DNA of 64,000 bases, taken from assembly GCF_035987325.1 (NCBI RefSeq), contig NZ_CP108488.1, forward strand, positions 3,534,001 through 3,598,000, read 5' to 3'. Numbering within the stretch: position 1 is the stretch's first letter; every line of letters begins with the position of its first letter. Both the position numbers and the translations under genes were made by a program. This DNA is from Streptomyces sp. NBC_01244. Lineage in GTDB: Bacteria; Actinomycetota; Actinomycetes; Streptomycetales; Streptomycetaceae. Of the stretch, positions 8,977-17,153 are shown in pieces. The notes beneath the pieces are model-generated. The model worked only from the letters and a program-made list of their open reading frames with translations. It was not told the DNA's origin and ran no database searches.

Positions 8977-9685
8977 CCGTTACTCCGTAGACCCTGATCA
9001 ATGCGGTGTCCCGGCCGGGGAAGGGCACGGCGTGCAGCCGGACCCCGGTCGCCGGGAGGGCTTCCAGGCCGGTCAGGCCCGTGAGGGCGGGCAGGCCGGC
9101 GGCGGCGAGCGCCGCCGACGCCGGACCGTTGCCCTCGCGGCTGTCCGTGGCCACGAGGAGCGCGCCCTGCGCGGCGAGCAGTGCCACGGCGTCCTCGGTG
9201 AGGTACGGACCGGCCGCGCGGCCGGTCTGCACGACGACGGCGTGCCCCGCGAGGTCGAAGGGCGCCAGCGCGAGCCGGTCGGCGACCGGCGCTCCGGCTC
9301 CGAGGAGGCGGACCAGGACCACGGGAAGGTCCACCAGGCCGGCCAGGCCCGGTGCGGCGCCGCCCGGGCCCGTCGGCCAGGCGGCCCGGGTGGCGGGGCC
9401 GGTCAGGTCCGTCGTGGTGCGGCCCGAACCGGTCGGGCCGGTGTTCCGGGAGCCCTTGTGGGGCTCCCGGAGCAGCTCCCGGCGGGTGATCTTCACGCTG
9501 CCGACCATCAGCAGTCCGAGGTGGCGGACGATCAGTTCGCCCAGTTCCCCGTCGGTGATGTCGTCGCCGGGGATGTCCAGGCGGAACCCCTGCATCTGCA
9601 GGGCGCCTCCGTTGCTGAAGACGATCTCCGCGTCGAAGTCGACCCGCCGCTCACCGCTGTTGTTCGTTCCCGTGGCCATGGCCAT
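8963..9685 (-). CDS. Cyclase/kynurenine-formamidase-like protein lacking the metal-binding motif
   Basis: The 240-aa protein starts MAMATGTNNS behind AGAAGGA. Its N-terminus (VDFDAEIVFSNGGALQMQGF, then IPGDDITDGEL and REPHKGSR) matches, from memory, an N-terminal extension found in some actinobacterial cyclase-family hydrolases. Its C-terminal half (LAPFDLAGHAVVVQTG, PYLTEDAVALLAAQGALLV, LTGLEALPATGVRLHAVPFP) matches the core strands of that family. The middle part, where the family carries its HxGTHxD metal site, is replaced by a Pro/Gly/Ala-rich linker. It is therefore probably not an active metal hydrolase; it may be a scaffold or a decaying gene. The next gene upstream is the class III aminotransferase, 59 bases away. 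Confidence 0.6.
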   Translation of the reverse strand: MAMATGTNNSGERRVDFDAEIVFSNGGALQMQGFRLDIPGDDITDGELGELIVRHLGLLMVGSVKITRRELLREPHKGSRNTGPTGSGRTTTDLTGPATRAAWPTGPGGAAPGLAGLVDLPVVLVRLLGAGAPVADRLALAPFDLAGHAVVVQTGRAAGPYLTEDAVALLAAQGALLVATDSREGNGPASAALAAAGLPALTGLTGLEALPATGVRLHAVPFPGRDTALIRVYGVTDDHH

Positions 9686-9744
9686 GTTCGATGTCCTTCT
9701 CTCCGTGGATCCGTGCTCTGCCGTGCCGAACCGGCTTCTCCGGC

Positions 9745-11079
9745 TCAGGCGCAGTCGATCAGAGCTTTCTCCAGCGCCGCCGCCATCTCGTGGATCTCCT
9801 CGTCGGTGATCACCAGTGGCGGGAGCAGCCGGAGCACGGCGCCGTGCCGGCCGCCGCTCTCCAGCAGTAGCCCGTGGTCCAGGCAGGCGCGCTTGATGCG
9901 CTTGGCCCGGGCCCCGTCGGCGGGCAGCGCACCGAGCCGGTCGGCCGGGCCCGCGGGATCGACGATCTCGATTCCCCACATCAGGCCCCGGCCGCGGATC
10001 TGGCCGATCTCCGGGTGGCCGGCGGCCAGCCGCCCGAGGAGGGTGGCGATCGACTGGCCCTTGGCGGCGGCCTTTTCGATCAGTCCCTCGGACTCCGTGA
10101 CCCGCATGGCGGCGAGCCCCGCGACCAGGGCGATCTGGTTGCCGCGGAAGGTGCCCGCGTGGGCTCCGGGCGTCCAGGCGTCGTACTTGCCGTGGTAGAG
10201 CAGCAGCGACAGCGGAAAGCCGCCGCCGGCCGCCTTGGACACGAGCACGGCGTCCGGTTCGATCCCGGACTCCTCGAAGGCCCACATGGTGCCGGTGCGT
10301 CCGAAGCCGGCCTGGATCTCGTCCAGGACCAGCGGGATGTCCAGCCGGGCGGTGATCTCCCGCAGGCCGCGCAGCCAGGAGGCCGGTGCCGGGATCACCC
10401 CGCCCTCGCCCTGGACCGCTTCGACGAAGATCGCGGCCGGTGTGGTGATGCCGCTCTCCGGGTCGGTGAGCAGCCGCTCGATGTAGGTCAGGCCGGCCTG
10501 GATGCCCGCCTCGCCGCCGATTCCGAAGGGGCAGCGGTAGTCGTAGGGAAAGGGCAGGTGGTGGACGTCCGGCATCAGGGAGGGCACGGGCTCCTTGGCG
10601 CCCAGGTTGCCGGTGAGGGCGAGGGCGCCCGCCGTCATGCCGTGGTAGGCCCCGTGGAAGGAGATCACCGTCCGGCGGCCGGTGGCGATCTTGAACAGCT
10701 TGATGGCGGCTTCGGTGGCGTCCGCGCCGGCCGGTCCGCAGAACTGCGTCTTGAAGGTGTCCGCCATGGTGCCGGGCAGCCGTGCGTACAGCGCCCGCAG
10801 GTACTCGTACTTGGCCGGGGTGGTCAGGTCCAGTGCCTGCTGGACCTGCCCGGAGGTGAGGTACTCCCCCACCGCGGCCAGTACGCCGGGGTGGTTGTGC
10901 CCCAGGGCGAGGGTGCCCGCCGCGGCGAGGCAGTCCAGGTACTCGCGGCCGTGCCCGTCGCGGATCCGCGCGCCGCGGCCTTCGGTGAGGAGCTTGCCGA
11001 AGGCGTTGGCGTAGGTCCGGGCGCCCGATTCGCGCGCCTCGACGAAGGTGTACATCTCGTTCGGCGTGAGGGTGGTCAC
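9745..11079 (-). CDS. Class III aminotransferase (diaminobutyrate-2-oxoglutarate transaminase type)
   Basis: The 444-aa PLP enzyme has the class III pattern: LDCLAAAGTLALGHNHPGV near the start, FCGPAGADATEAAIKLFK, SFHGAYHGMTAGAL, IFVEAVQGEGGV, LVLDEIQAGFGRTG and the Schiff-base lysine in LVSKAAGGGFPLS. The sequence is close to EctB/Dat transaminases, which make L-2,4-diaminobutyrate from aspartate semialdehyde. The GTG start overlaps the hypF stop (GTGA), so it should be made together with HypF. It could supply diaminobutyrate or a related diamino acid for the ATP-grasp ligases (inference). No ectA or ectC is nearby, so it is not part of an ectoine operon. Confidence 0.9.
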   Translation of the reverse strand: MTTLTPNEMYTFVEARESGARTYANAFGKLLTEGRGARIRDGHGREYLDCLAAAGTLALGHNHPGVLAAVGEYLTSGQVQQALDLTTPAKYEYLRALYARLPGTMADTFKTQFCGPAGADATEAAIKLFKIATGRRTVISFHGAYHGMTAGALALTGNLGAKEPVPSLMPDVHHLPFPYDYRCPFGIGGEAGIQAGLTYIERLLTDPESGITTPAAIFVEAVQGEGGVIPAPASWLRGLREITARLDIPLVLDEIQAGFGRTGTMWAFEESGIEPDAVLVSKAAGGGFPLSLLLYHGKYDAWTPGAHAGTFRGNQIALVAGLAAMRVTESEGLIEKAAAKGQSIATLLGRLAAGHPEIGQIRGRGLMWGIEIVDPAGPADRLGALPADGARAKRIKRACLDHGLLLESGGRHGAVLRLLPPLVITDEEIHEMAAALEKALIDCA

Positions 11080-13550
11080 GTCGTCACTCCACTTCGATTC
11101 CTCAGGCGTGAGCGGGCGTCCGCGACCATGACCTGGCCGAGGGCGATCCCTCCGTCATTGGTCGGGACGAGCCGGTGGACATGGGTGTCGAAACCGTCGG
11201 CGATCAGCCCGGTCAGGCAGTTGAGCAACAGGAACTCGTTGAGGAACACGCCTCCGGAGAGGGCGACCTGGTTGACCCCGGTCTCCTCCCGCAGGGCCTT
11301 GCAGCGCTCGCGCACCATCGCGACGACGGCCGTGTGGAACCGGCGGCTGATCCGGTCCACGGGCAGTCCGCCGGCGATGTCGGCCGCCATGGCCCGGATC
11401 ACGGGCCGCGGGTCCACCTCGGTCAGTCCGTCGGCCTCGTAGGCCCCGAAGCGGTACGAGGCCTGCGGTTCCGGGGCGGCGTCGCGGTCGAGCAGCCCCT
11501 CCAGCTCGATCGGGCCCTGGGCCTCGTACTCGGCCCTGGCGCAGACCCCGGCGAGGGCGGCGGCCCCGTCGAAGAGCCGGCCCATGCTGGAGGTGGGCGG
11601 CGAGTTGATCCCGCGGGCGGCCATCGCGGCGAAGACCTGCCGGCGCTGCTCGTCGAGCGCGGCGAGGGCCGGGAAGCCCGCCAGGGCCCGGTCCGCGTCC
11701 CCGTCGAAGGCGTCCAGGGCGAGTGCGTACCCCGTGCGGATGGGTTCACGTACGGCTTGGTCCCCGCCGATCAGCGGCAGGCCGCGCATCCGGCCGACCC
11801 GGCGGTAGGCGGCGAAGTCCCCGAGGAGGAACTCCCCGCCCCAGACCGTGCCGTCCTCCCCGTAGCCGAAGCCGTCGAAGATCACGCCGAGGGTGGTGCC
11901 GCTCACGTGGTTCTCCGCCATGCAGGAGGCCATGTGGGCGTGGTGGTGCTGGACTTCCACGGTGGGGAGCGCCGGGCCCGCGCCGTCGTCGTCCAGGGCG
12001 GCGCGGGTGGAGCGGAACTGCGGGTGCATGTCGTGCGCCGTGACCTCCGGCTTGAGCGCGTAGAGCTGCGCCAGGTGCCGGGCGGTGCGGTGGTGCGCGG
12101 CGAAGGTCTCGTCGTTCTTGAGGTCGCCGATGTGCTGGCTGAGGAAGACCTGGGAGCCGTTGGTGAGGGCCACGGTCGTCTTCAGCTCGGCGCCGAGGGC
12201 GACCACGGGGACCACCTCGCGGCCGACGTCCACCGGGTAGGGGGCGTAGCCCCGGGCCCGGCGGATGAACTGGAGCAGCGGCTGGTCCAGTTCGGGGTGG
12301 TCGGAGAGGCGGACCACCGAGTCGTCGACCCGGATCTCGATGTCGCGGTCGTGGTAGAGGATCACGTCCGCGATCTCGAAGAGCTGCTCCAGGGCCTCTT
12401 CGTTGCGGTAGGCGATGGGGTAGCCGGAGATGTTGCCGCTCGTGGCGACGAGCGCTTCGAGGCCGGGCGCGTCCAGCAGCAGGTGGTGGTGGGGTGCCGA
12501 GGGCAGCATGATCCCCAGGTTGGGGTTGCGCGGGGCCACGGACTCCGGGAGGGAGCCCGCGCGCTTGCGGGCCAGCAGGATGGGGCGGGCCGGCGAGCGC
12601 AGGACGGCGATCTCCGCCTCGGAGAGGTCCACCAGGCCCTGCGCCGTGGTGAGATCGCGGACCATCACCGCGAACGGCTTGGAGTCGCGTCGCTTGCGGC
12701 GACGCAGCAGCGCCACGGCTTCCGCGTTGGTCGCGTCCACCACGAGGTGGAAGCCGCCGACGCTCTTCATGGCCGCGATCCCGCCGTCCGCGAGCACCCG
12801 GGCGGTGTGCAGGAGCGCCTCGTCCCCTTCTGCCGTGTTCCCCTCGCGGTCCCGGAGCAGCAGCCGGGGGCCGCAGTCCGGGCACGCGTTGGGCTGCGCG
12901 TGGTAGCGCCGGTCCATCGGGTCCTCGTACTCGGCCTTGCAGACCGCGCACATGGTGAAGGTGGCCATGGTGGTCATCGGGCGGTCGTACGGCAGGTCCC
13001 GGATGATCGAGTACCGGGGCCCGCAGTTGGTGCAGTTGATGAAGGGGTAGCGGTGCCGGCGGTCCTTCGGGTCGCGAAGTTCCGCCTGGCAGTCGCCACA
13101 GACGTGGGTGTCCGCCGGGAGCAGCGCGGACCGGGCTCCGGTGTGCTCGCTGTGCACGATGGTGAACGGGCCCGTGGGCACGGTGCCGCGCTCCGGCCCC
13201 CGCGTCGTCCGGACCTCGTCCACCCGGGCGAGCTCGGGGGCGCGGCCGCTGAGGCCCGCCGCGAACTCCTCCAGGGCGGCGACCGGCCCGGACGCCTCCA
13301 CCAGCACGCCCTCGGGGTCGTTGCGAACCCAGCCGGAGAGGCCGAGTTCACGGGCCAGCTTGTAGACGAACGGCCGGTAGCCGACGCCCTGGACCACACC
13401 GGTGACGCGGATGCGCCATTCCTCGACGGCGCCCGAGGCGCTGCCGGTCCTGTCGGTCCTGTCGGTCCTGTCGGTCCTGTCGGTCCTGTCGGTCCCGTGG
13501 GCCGTGTCGGCCCCGTAGGGCCGCTCCGTGACGGTCTGCTCGGTGCTCAT
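11076..13550 (-). CDS. hypF: HypF carbamoyltransferase (complete)
   Basis: The 824-aa protein has all HypF domains. The acylphosphatase domain is at about 45-135 with VVQGVGYRPF and Arg59/Asn77. Two zinc-finger modules use Cys151/154/173/176 and Cys201/204/223/226. A YrdC-like domain follows at about 240-420. A Kae1-like C-terminal domain carries HHHAHMASC and ALSGGVFLNE. Known HypF uses carbamoyl phosphate and ATP to form carbamoyl-adenylate and carbamoylates the C-terminal Cys of HypE, the first step to the CN ligands of [NiFe]-hydrogenase. Here it lies directly after hypE, but no hydrogenase or hypABCD gene is in the window. A 9-bp repeat puts five Asp-Arg-Thr units in the N-terminal tail. 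Confidence 0.95.
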   Translation of the reverse strand: MSTEQTVTERPYGADTAHGTDRTDRTDRTDRTDRTGSASGAVEEWRIRVTGVVQGVGYRPFVYKLARELGLSGWVRNDPEGVLVEASGPVAALEEFAAGLSGRAPELARVDEVRTTRGPERGTVPTGPFTIVHSEHTGARSALLPADTHVCGDCQAELRDPKDRRHRYPFINCTNCGPRYSIIRDLPYDRPMTTMATFTMCAVCKAEYEDPMDRRYHAQPNACPDCGPRLLLRDREGNTAEGDEALLHTARVLADGGIAAMKSVGGFHLVVDATNAEAVALLRRRKRRDSKPFAVMVRDLTTAQGLVDLSEAEIAVLRSPARPILLARKRAGSLPESVAPRNPNLGIMLPSAPHHHLLLDAPGLEALVATSGNISGYPIAYRNEEALEQLFEIADVILYHDRDIEIRVDDSVVRLSDHPELDQPLLQFIRRARGYAPYPVDVGREVVPVVALGAELKTTVALTNGSQVFLSQHIGDLKNDETFAAHHRTARHLAQLYALKPEVTAHDMHPQFRSTRAALDDDGAGPALPTVEVQHHHAHMASCMAENHVSGTTLGVIFDGFGYGEDGTVWGGEFLLGDFAAYRRVGRMRGLPLIGGDQAVREPIRTGYALALDAFDGDADRALAGFPALAALDEQRRQVFAAMAARGINSPPTSSMGRLFDGAAALAGVCARAEYEAQGPIELEGLLDRDAAPEPQASYRFGAYEADGLTEVDPRPVIRAMAADIAGGLPVDRISRRFHTAVVAMVRERCKALREETGVNQVALSGGVFLNEFLLLNCLTGLIADGFDTHVHRLVPTNDGGIALGQVMVADARSRLRNRSGVTT
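13451..13495. repeat. 9-bp tandem repeat in the 5' end of hypF
   Basis: Five identical copies of tgtcggtcc run from 13451 to 13495. They encode Asp-Arg-Thr repeats before the acylphosphatase domain, a tail that should be disordered and tolerant of copy-number change. Confidence 0.9.
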
Positions 13551-13573
13551 GGCGGATTCCTCGGTCCCTTGTC

Positions 13574-14599
13574 TCAGCAGAGCCGGGGGAGTTCGGCGCC
13601 GAGGAGTTCCTCCAGCTGGGTCTCGCGGCCGTCCTTGTCGCGCAGCAGCACCAGGGCCTCGGTGTCCTCGGAGATCTCGCCGATGGTGACCGCGTGCTGG
13701 CCGTAGGGCAGCGAGCGCAGGGCGGCCAGTACGTCGGCCTCCGCCTCCGGGGCCACGAAGACCGCGAGGCAGCCTTCGTTGGCGCAGTGCAGCGGGTTGA
13801 TGCCGAGCATGTCGGCGGCCATCGCGGTCTCGTGCTGGATGGGCAGGTCGTCCTGGTCGACGCGGATGGTGCGGCCGAGCTTGTGGGCGTACTCGTGGAG
13901 CACGGCGGTCAGTCCGCCGCGGGTGACGTCGCGCATGGAGCGGACCGCGCCGGCCTCCACGGTGGACAGGACCGTGTCGACGAGGCCGTTCAGTGGCGCG
14001 CAGTCGCTGTCCACGCGCTGCTCGAAGCCGAGGCCCTCGCGGATGGAGAGCAGGTGCACCGTGTGGTTGCCGATGGGGCCGCTGAGGATCACCTTGTCGC
14101 CGGGGCGCACGTCGGTCATGGTGAGCGGCTCGCGCTCGAAGACCCCGACGCCCGCGGTGTTCAGGTAGATCTGGTCGGCCTCGCCCTTGCGGACCACCTT
14201 GGTGTCCCCGCCGACGATCTGTACGCCGGCCTCGCGGGCGGTGTCGCGGATCGACTCCAGGACCCGGACCAGCTTGGGGACGGGGAGCCCGGTCTCCAGG
14301 ATCATCCCGAGGGTGAGGTACTTGGGCCGGGCGCCGGCCACGGCCAGGTCGTTGACGGTGCCGCAGACCGCGATCTTCCCGATGTCCCCGTTGCCGAAGA
14401 ACGGCGGGTCGATCACGAAGGAGTCGGTGGTCATCGCGATGCGGTCGCCCTCGATCTTGAGGACCGCACTGTCCTCCATGATGCCGACGTACACGTCGCC
14501 GAGGGTCGCCGCGATCAGCTGGACCAGGTCCTGGCTCAGCTTCGCGCCGGTGCCGTGGTCGAGGACGATGAATTCGGTGGGATCCACGCTGGTGGTCAT
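13574..14599 (-). CDS. hypE: HypE, carbamoyl dehydratase / thiocyanate-forming protein (complete)
   Basis: The 341-aa protein is a full-length member of the HypE/PurM-like family. Visible motifs are MTTDSFVIDPPFFGNGDIGK, VCGTVNDLAVAGARP, GGDTKVV and MRDVTRGGLTAVLHE. It ends in PRLC, so the C-terminal cysteine that accepts the carbamoyl group from HypF and is dehydrated to a thiocyanate is kept. The start ATG follows AAAGGAA. It is 23 bases upstream of hypF and 58 bases downstream of the hydrolase gene. In hydrogenase maturation the CN is then passed to HypC-HypD; neither is present here, so the acceptor may be different (inference). Confidence 0.95.
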   Translation of the reverse strand: MTTSVDPTEFIVLDHGTGAKLSQDLVQLIAATLGDVYVGIMEDSAVLKIEGDRIAMTTDSFVIDPPFFGNGDIGKIAVCGTVNDLAVAGARPKYLTLGMILETGLPVPKLVRVLESIRDTAREAGVQIVGGDTKVVRKGEADQIYLNTAGVGVFEREPLTMTDVRPGDKVILSGPIGNHTVHLLSIREGLGFEQRVDSDCAPLNGLVDTVLSTVEAGAVRSMRDVTRGGLTAVLHEYAHKLGRTIRVDQDDLPIQHETAMAADMLGINPLHCANEGCLAVFVAPEAEADVLAALRSLPYGQHAVTIGEISEDTEALVLLRDKDGRETQLEELLGAELPRLC

Positions 14600-14657
14600 G
14601 CCGGTTCGTTCCTTTCGGGAGTGGGGCCGGAACGGGGAGTTGCGGGCAGGGGCGTGG

Positions 14658-15242
14658 TCACGGGGTCTTGATGTTCTTGCGGGGCAGCCCGCCCTCGGCG
14701 TCGAGGACCCGGATGACCTCGGTGGAGTCGGTCACCGTGGCGCAGTAGCCCTCCAGCCAGTCCAGGGCGCGCTGCTTGTCGTCCAGGCGGGCCGAGACGA
14801 CGCAGTCGGAGGGGACCCAGATGTTGTAGCCGCGGAAGAAGGCGTCGGCGGCGGTGGTCTGGACGCAGATCTGCGTCTGCATGCCGGTGATCAGCACGGT
14901 GTCCACGCCGAGGGCCTGGAGGCGGTCGTGCAGGTCGGTCTCGTAGAAGCCGGAGTCCTTGCTCTTCTCCATGACGACGTCCTCGGGGGCCAGGAAGGCC
15001 TCGATGATGTCGGCGCCGTGGGTGCCGCGCTGGACCGGGAGGTGACCGTCGTAGCGCTCGGCGTTCGGGTCGTCCGGGTCGTTGACGAGCTGGAGGTGGA
15101 AGATGTGGTGGCCGCGGCTGCGCATCTCGTCGAGGAAGCCCGTGAAGTGGGGGGTGGCGGCCTCGACGGCGGCGACGCGCTCCGGGTTCTTCTCGACCAG
15201 CTCGTACTGGAGGTCGTTGGTCAGGACGGCGATCTTGGACAT
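14658..15242 (-). CDS. Isochorismatase-like cysteine hydrolase
   Basis: The 194-aa protein has the isochorismatase/nicotinamidase fold. The Asp-Lys-Cys triad is visible: Asp10 in VLTNDLQ, Lys in VMEKSKDSGFYETDL (about 93) and Cys126 in GMQTQICVQTTA. The ATG start has GAAGGG 8 bases upstream. Members hydrolyse isochorismate, nicotinamide, N-carbamoyl compounds or other amides. Since it is next to HypE/HypF, an N-carbamoyl or cyano-derived amide is an attractive but unproved substrate. Confidence 0.85.
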   Translation of the reverse strand: MSKIAVLTNDLQYELVEKNPERVAAVEAATPHFTGFLDEMRSRGHHIFHLQLVNDPDDPNAERYDGHLPVQRGTHGADIIEAFLAPEDVVMEKSKDSGFYETDLHDRLQALGVDTVLITGMQTQICVQTTAADAFFRGYNIWVPSDCVVSARLDDKQRALDWLEGYCATVTDSTEVIRVLDAEGGLPRKNIKTP

Positions 15243-15581
15243 GGCTGTGCCCTTCGGTGGAGTGGTGTGGTCCCGGAGCCCGGCCGGCGCACGTCGACGT
15301 GCGCCCCGGCGGGCGGTGGGTGAGGCGGGAGGAGCGCGCACCGGCCGGTCGACCGCGAAGGGCCGTGGCGCACGGGCGGATCGGCCCGGGGCGATGTGGG
15401 GCGTGCTCGGTACCGCGTGCTCGGTACGGGGCCCGCGCGGCCGGGTCGGGCGGCGCGGCGGTCAGGAGGGGCGCGGATGCGGGTGCGCGGGGAGTGCCTC
15501 AGGCCTGGCGCGCGTACGAGGTGCTACTCGTACGAGGTCTGCGCGTACGAGGTCTGCGCGTACGGCCTGCCGGTGGGGACG
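15243..15581. other. 339-base gap inside the operon with short direct repeats
   Basis: I see no convincing gene here. The left part is G/C-rich with no clear frame preference. At 15513, 15529, 15544 and (degenerate) 15559 the decamer cgtacgaggt recurs at a spacing of about 15 bases, next to the end of the acetyltransferase gene. It is the longest gap in the otherwise tightly packed set and could hold an internal promoter or be the scar of a lost gene. Confidence 0.6.
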
Positions 15582-16163
15582 TCAGCTCGCGACCGCGACG
15601 CGGTCGGACTCGAGCTCGTGCAGCCAGGTGCCGGTGGCCTCGAAGTGCGCCGTGACGTCGGCGAGCCGGGCGTGCATGTAGAAGCCGGTGACGGGGCGGC
15701 CGTCGGCTCGGGCGTAGTCGGGCAGCCGGCCGTACTCGTGGAAGCCCAGGCGCTGCCAGAGCACGGAGGGGCCGTCGTCGCGGACTTCGAGCGTGATGAC
15801 GTCGCAGCCCATCTCGCCGACCTTGCGCAGGGCCTCGGCCCAGCCTTCGAGCAGGAACTGCCCGCGGTGGTCGGGGGCCACGACGCAGCGGCGCATCTCG
15901 ACGATGTGGCGCCGGGCGGGCAGCGGGGCCCGGGCGAGCGTCACCATGCCGACGATGCGGCCTTCGTCGTTGCGGACGTGGAGGAGGTCGACGGCGCCCT
16001 TGCGCAGGTCGGCCTCGAAGGCCCGCATCAGGGGCAGGCCCTTCTCCAGGCCCACCGGTTCGTAGAAGCCGAGGGTCATCTCCTTGACCGCGACGGCGTC
16101 CATCAGCTCGATCATTTCGCGCATGTCCTGTTCGGACAGTTCGCGAGGCCACGAATAGTGCAT
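15582..16163 (-). CDS. GNAT-family N-acetyltransferase
   Basis: The 193-aa protein starts MHYSWPRELSEQDM behind AAGGAAG. The GNAT core is at residues about 60-165: IVGMVTLARAPLPARRHIVE, then the acyl-CoA loop RRCVVAPDHRGQFLLEG and the late strand VLWQRLGFHEYGR. The substrate is unknown. In a cluster with an M20 deacylase-like enzyme it may put on a temporary N-acyl group, or acetylate an intermediate for self-protection (inference). Confidence 0.85.
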   Translation of the reverse strand: MHYSWPRELSEQDMREMIELMDAVAVKEMTLGFYEPVGLEKGLPLMRAFEADLRKGAVDLLHVRNDEGRIVGMVTLARAPLPARRHIVEMRRCVVAPDHRGQFLLEGWAEALRKVGEMGCDVITLEVRDDGPSVLWQRLGFHEYGRLPDYARADGRPVTGFYMHARLADVTAHFEATGTWLHELESDRVAVAS

Positions 16164-16348
16164 CGTCTTCCTTGGTGAGTAGACGGGTGGAGCAGCCGGA
16201 CCCCGGACATCGCGGCACCGCCCCGTGGGGGCCGTGCGGCACATCTGGAACGCAATGCCCGGGATCGCCGGACTGCGGGAGTGTCGGCCCTTCAGCCCCT
16301 CGGCCCCTCGGCCTTTCAGGGCGTCGCCGGCAGGTGTGGGCCCCTCGG

Positions 16349-17152
16349 TCAGACCGAAGCGGTGGCCTTCGTCTGCAGGTTGGTCTGCACGGCGGCGGCC
16401 GGTGCGGCCTGGGTCAGCAGCGAGGCGTCGGCGCCCGCGCCGAGCACGGTGGCCGCGTAGACCTCGACGAAGTAGGACACGAACAGCGAGTTGATCTTGA
16501 TGAGGTGCTCGACGAACCGCTCCTCGCCGGCCTCGTCCTCGATGATCCGCATGATGAGGTTCCAGACCATGTCGACGTGGTCGTCGTCCTCGTCGAGGGC
16601 CAGGTGGGCGCGGGCACCCTTGGTCTTGTCGGCGCCGACATGCTGCTCCATGATGTCGAGCCAGTCGGGCTGCGTCTTGCCCGCGATGTACTCCAGGTAG
16701 AACCCGCTGATCATCGCGGCCAGCGGACCCTCGGTGGCCATCGTGTAGTAGAAGTAGCCGTTGAGCAGCTCGGTGGCGAAGGTCGGACGGATCGCGTAGA
16801 TCTCCTCGTCCGTCATGCCGACCTTGTGCAGGTCCCCGGCGAACATGCGGTCGTGACGGCCCTCTTCCGCGCCGTACAGGCCCCACTCCTTGCAGAGCTG
16901 CGGGTCCCGGGTGGCCCAGTAGTTGGCGATGAGCGGGTCGACGGCACGCTTGAGGCCGATCCGGATCATCGTCTCGACGTTGTGCCGCTTGTACAGCTCG
17001 AGGTCGAACTTGTCCTTGTCGAGCATGCCGTCGGCGCCCGCGCTGCGCTCGTAGAAGTCCCGCTCGAACTTCAGCAGGAGCTCGTCGACGCGCTTGCGGA
17101 ACTCAGGGCGCTGCAGGTTGGAGTACGTGTTGTACGACTTACTTCGAGGCAT
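16349..17152 (-). CDS. Probable heme-oxygenase-like diiron oxidase/oxygenase
   Basis: The 267-aa protein is almost all helical and has no signal peptide. Candidate metal ligands are Glu97-x-x-His100 in GAEEGRHDRMF, Glu141/Glu154 in ATEGPLAAMISGFYLEYI, and the acidic/His run His183 to His192 (HLALDEDDDH). This pattern fits the heme-oxygenase-like diiron oxidases, a family in natural-product pathways that cleaves or oxidises amino acids and, in at least one known case, forms a nitrile. The last 30 residues are Ala/Gln/Thr-rich. The ATG lies one base after the stop of the 47-codon upstream ORF (TGAGATG). A ferritin-like diiron protein is the alternative. Confidence 0.6.
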   Translation of the reverse strand: MPRSKSYNTYSNLQRPEFRKRVDELLLKFERDFYERSAGADGMLDKDKFDLELYKRHNVETMIRIGLKRAVDPLIANYWATRDPQLCKEWGLYGAEEGRHDRMFAGDLHKVGMTDEEIYAIRPTFATELLNGYFYYTMATEGPLAAMISGFYLEYIAGKTQPDWLDIMEQHVGADKTKGARAHLALDEDDDHVDMVWNLIMRIIEDEAGEERFVEHLIKINSLFVSYFVEVYAATVLGAGADASLLTQAAPAAAVQTNLQTKATASV

Positions 17153-17153
17153 C

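Noticed and set aside
9745..11079. Ectoine operon member
   Set aside because: Although EctB-like, there is no ectA, ectC or ectD nearby and it is coupled to hypF.
5561..13495. Tandem repeats as a CRISPR array
   Set aside because: Units are 9-22 bp, contiguous, without spacers, and partly coding; no cas genes.
11076..13550. HypF as a TobZ-type O-carbamoyltransferase
   Set aside because: TobZ-type enzymes lack the acylphosphatase and zinc-finger domains, which are complete here, and hypE is next to it.
11175..13706. Long plus-strand open frame opposite hypF and hypE
   Set aside because: It is a G/C-bias shadow: its composition (Gly/Ala/Val/His-rich, no domain) is that of antisense frames, and hypF on the other strand is certain.
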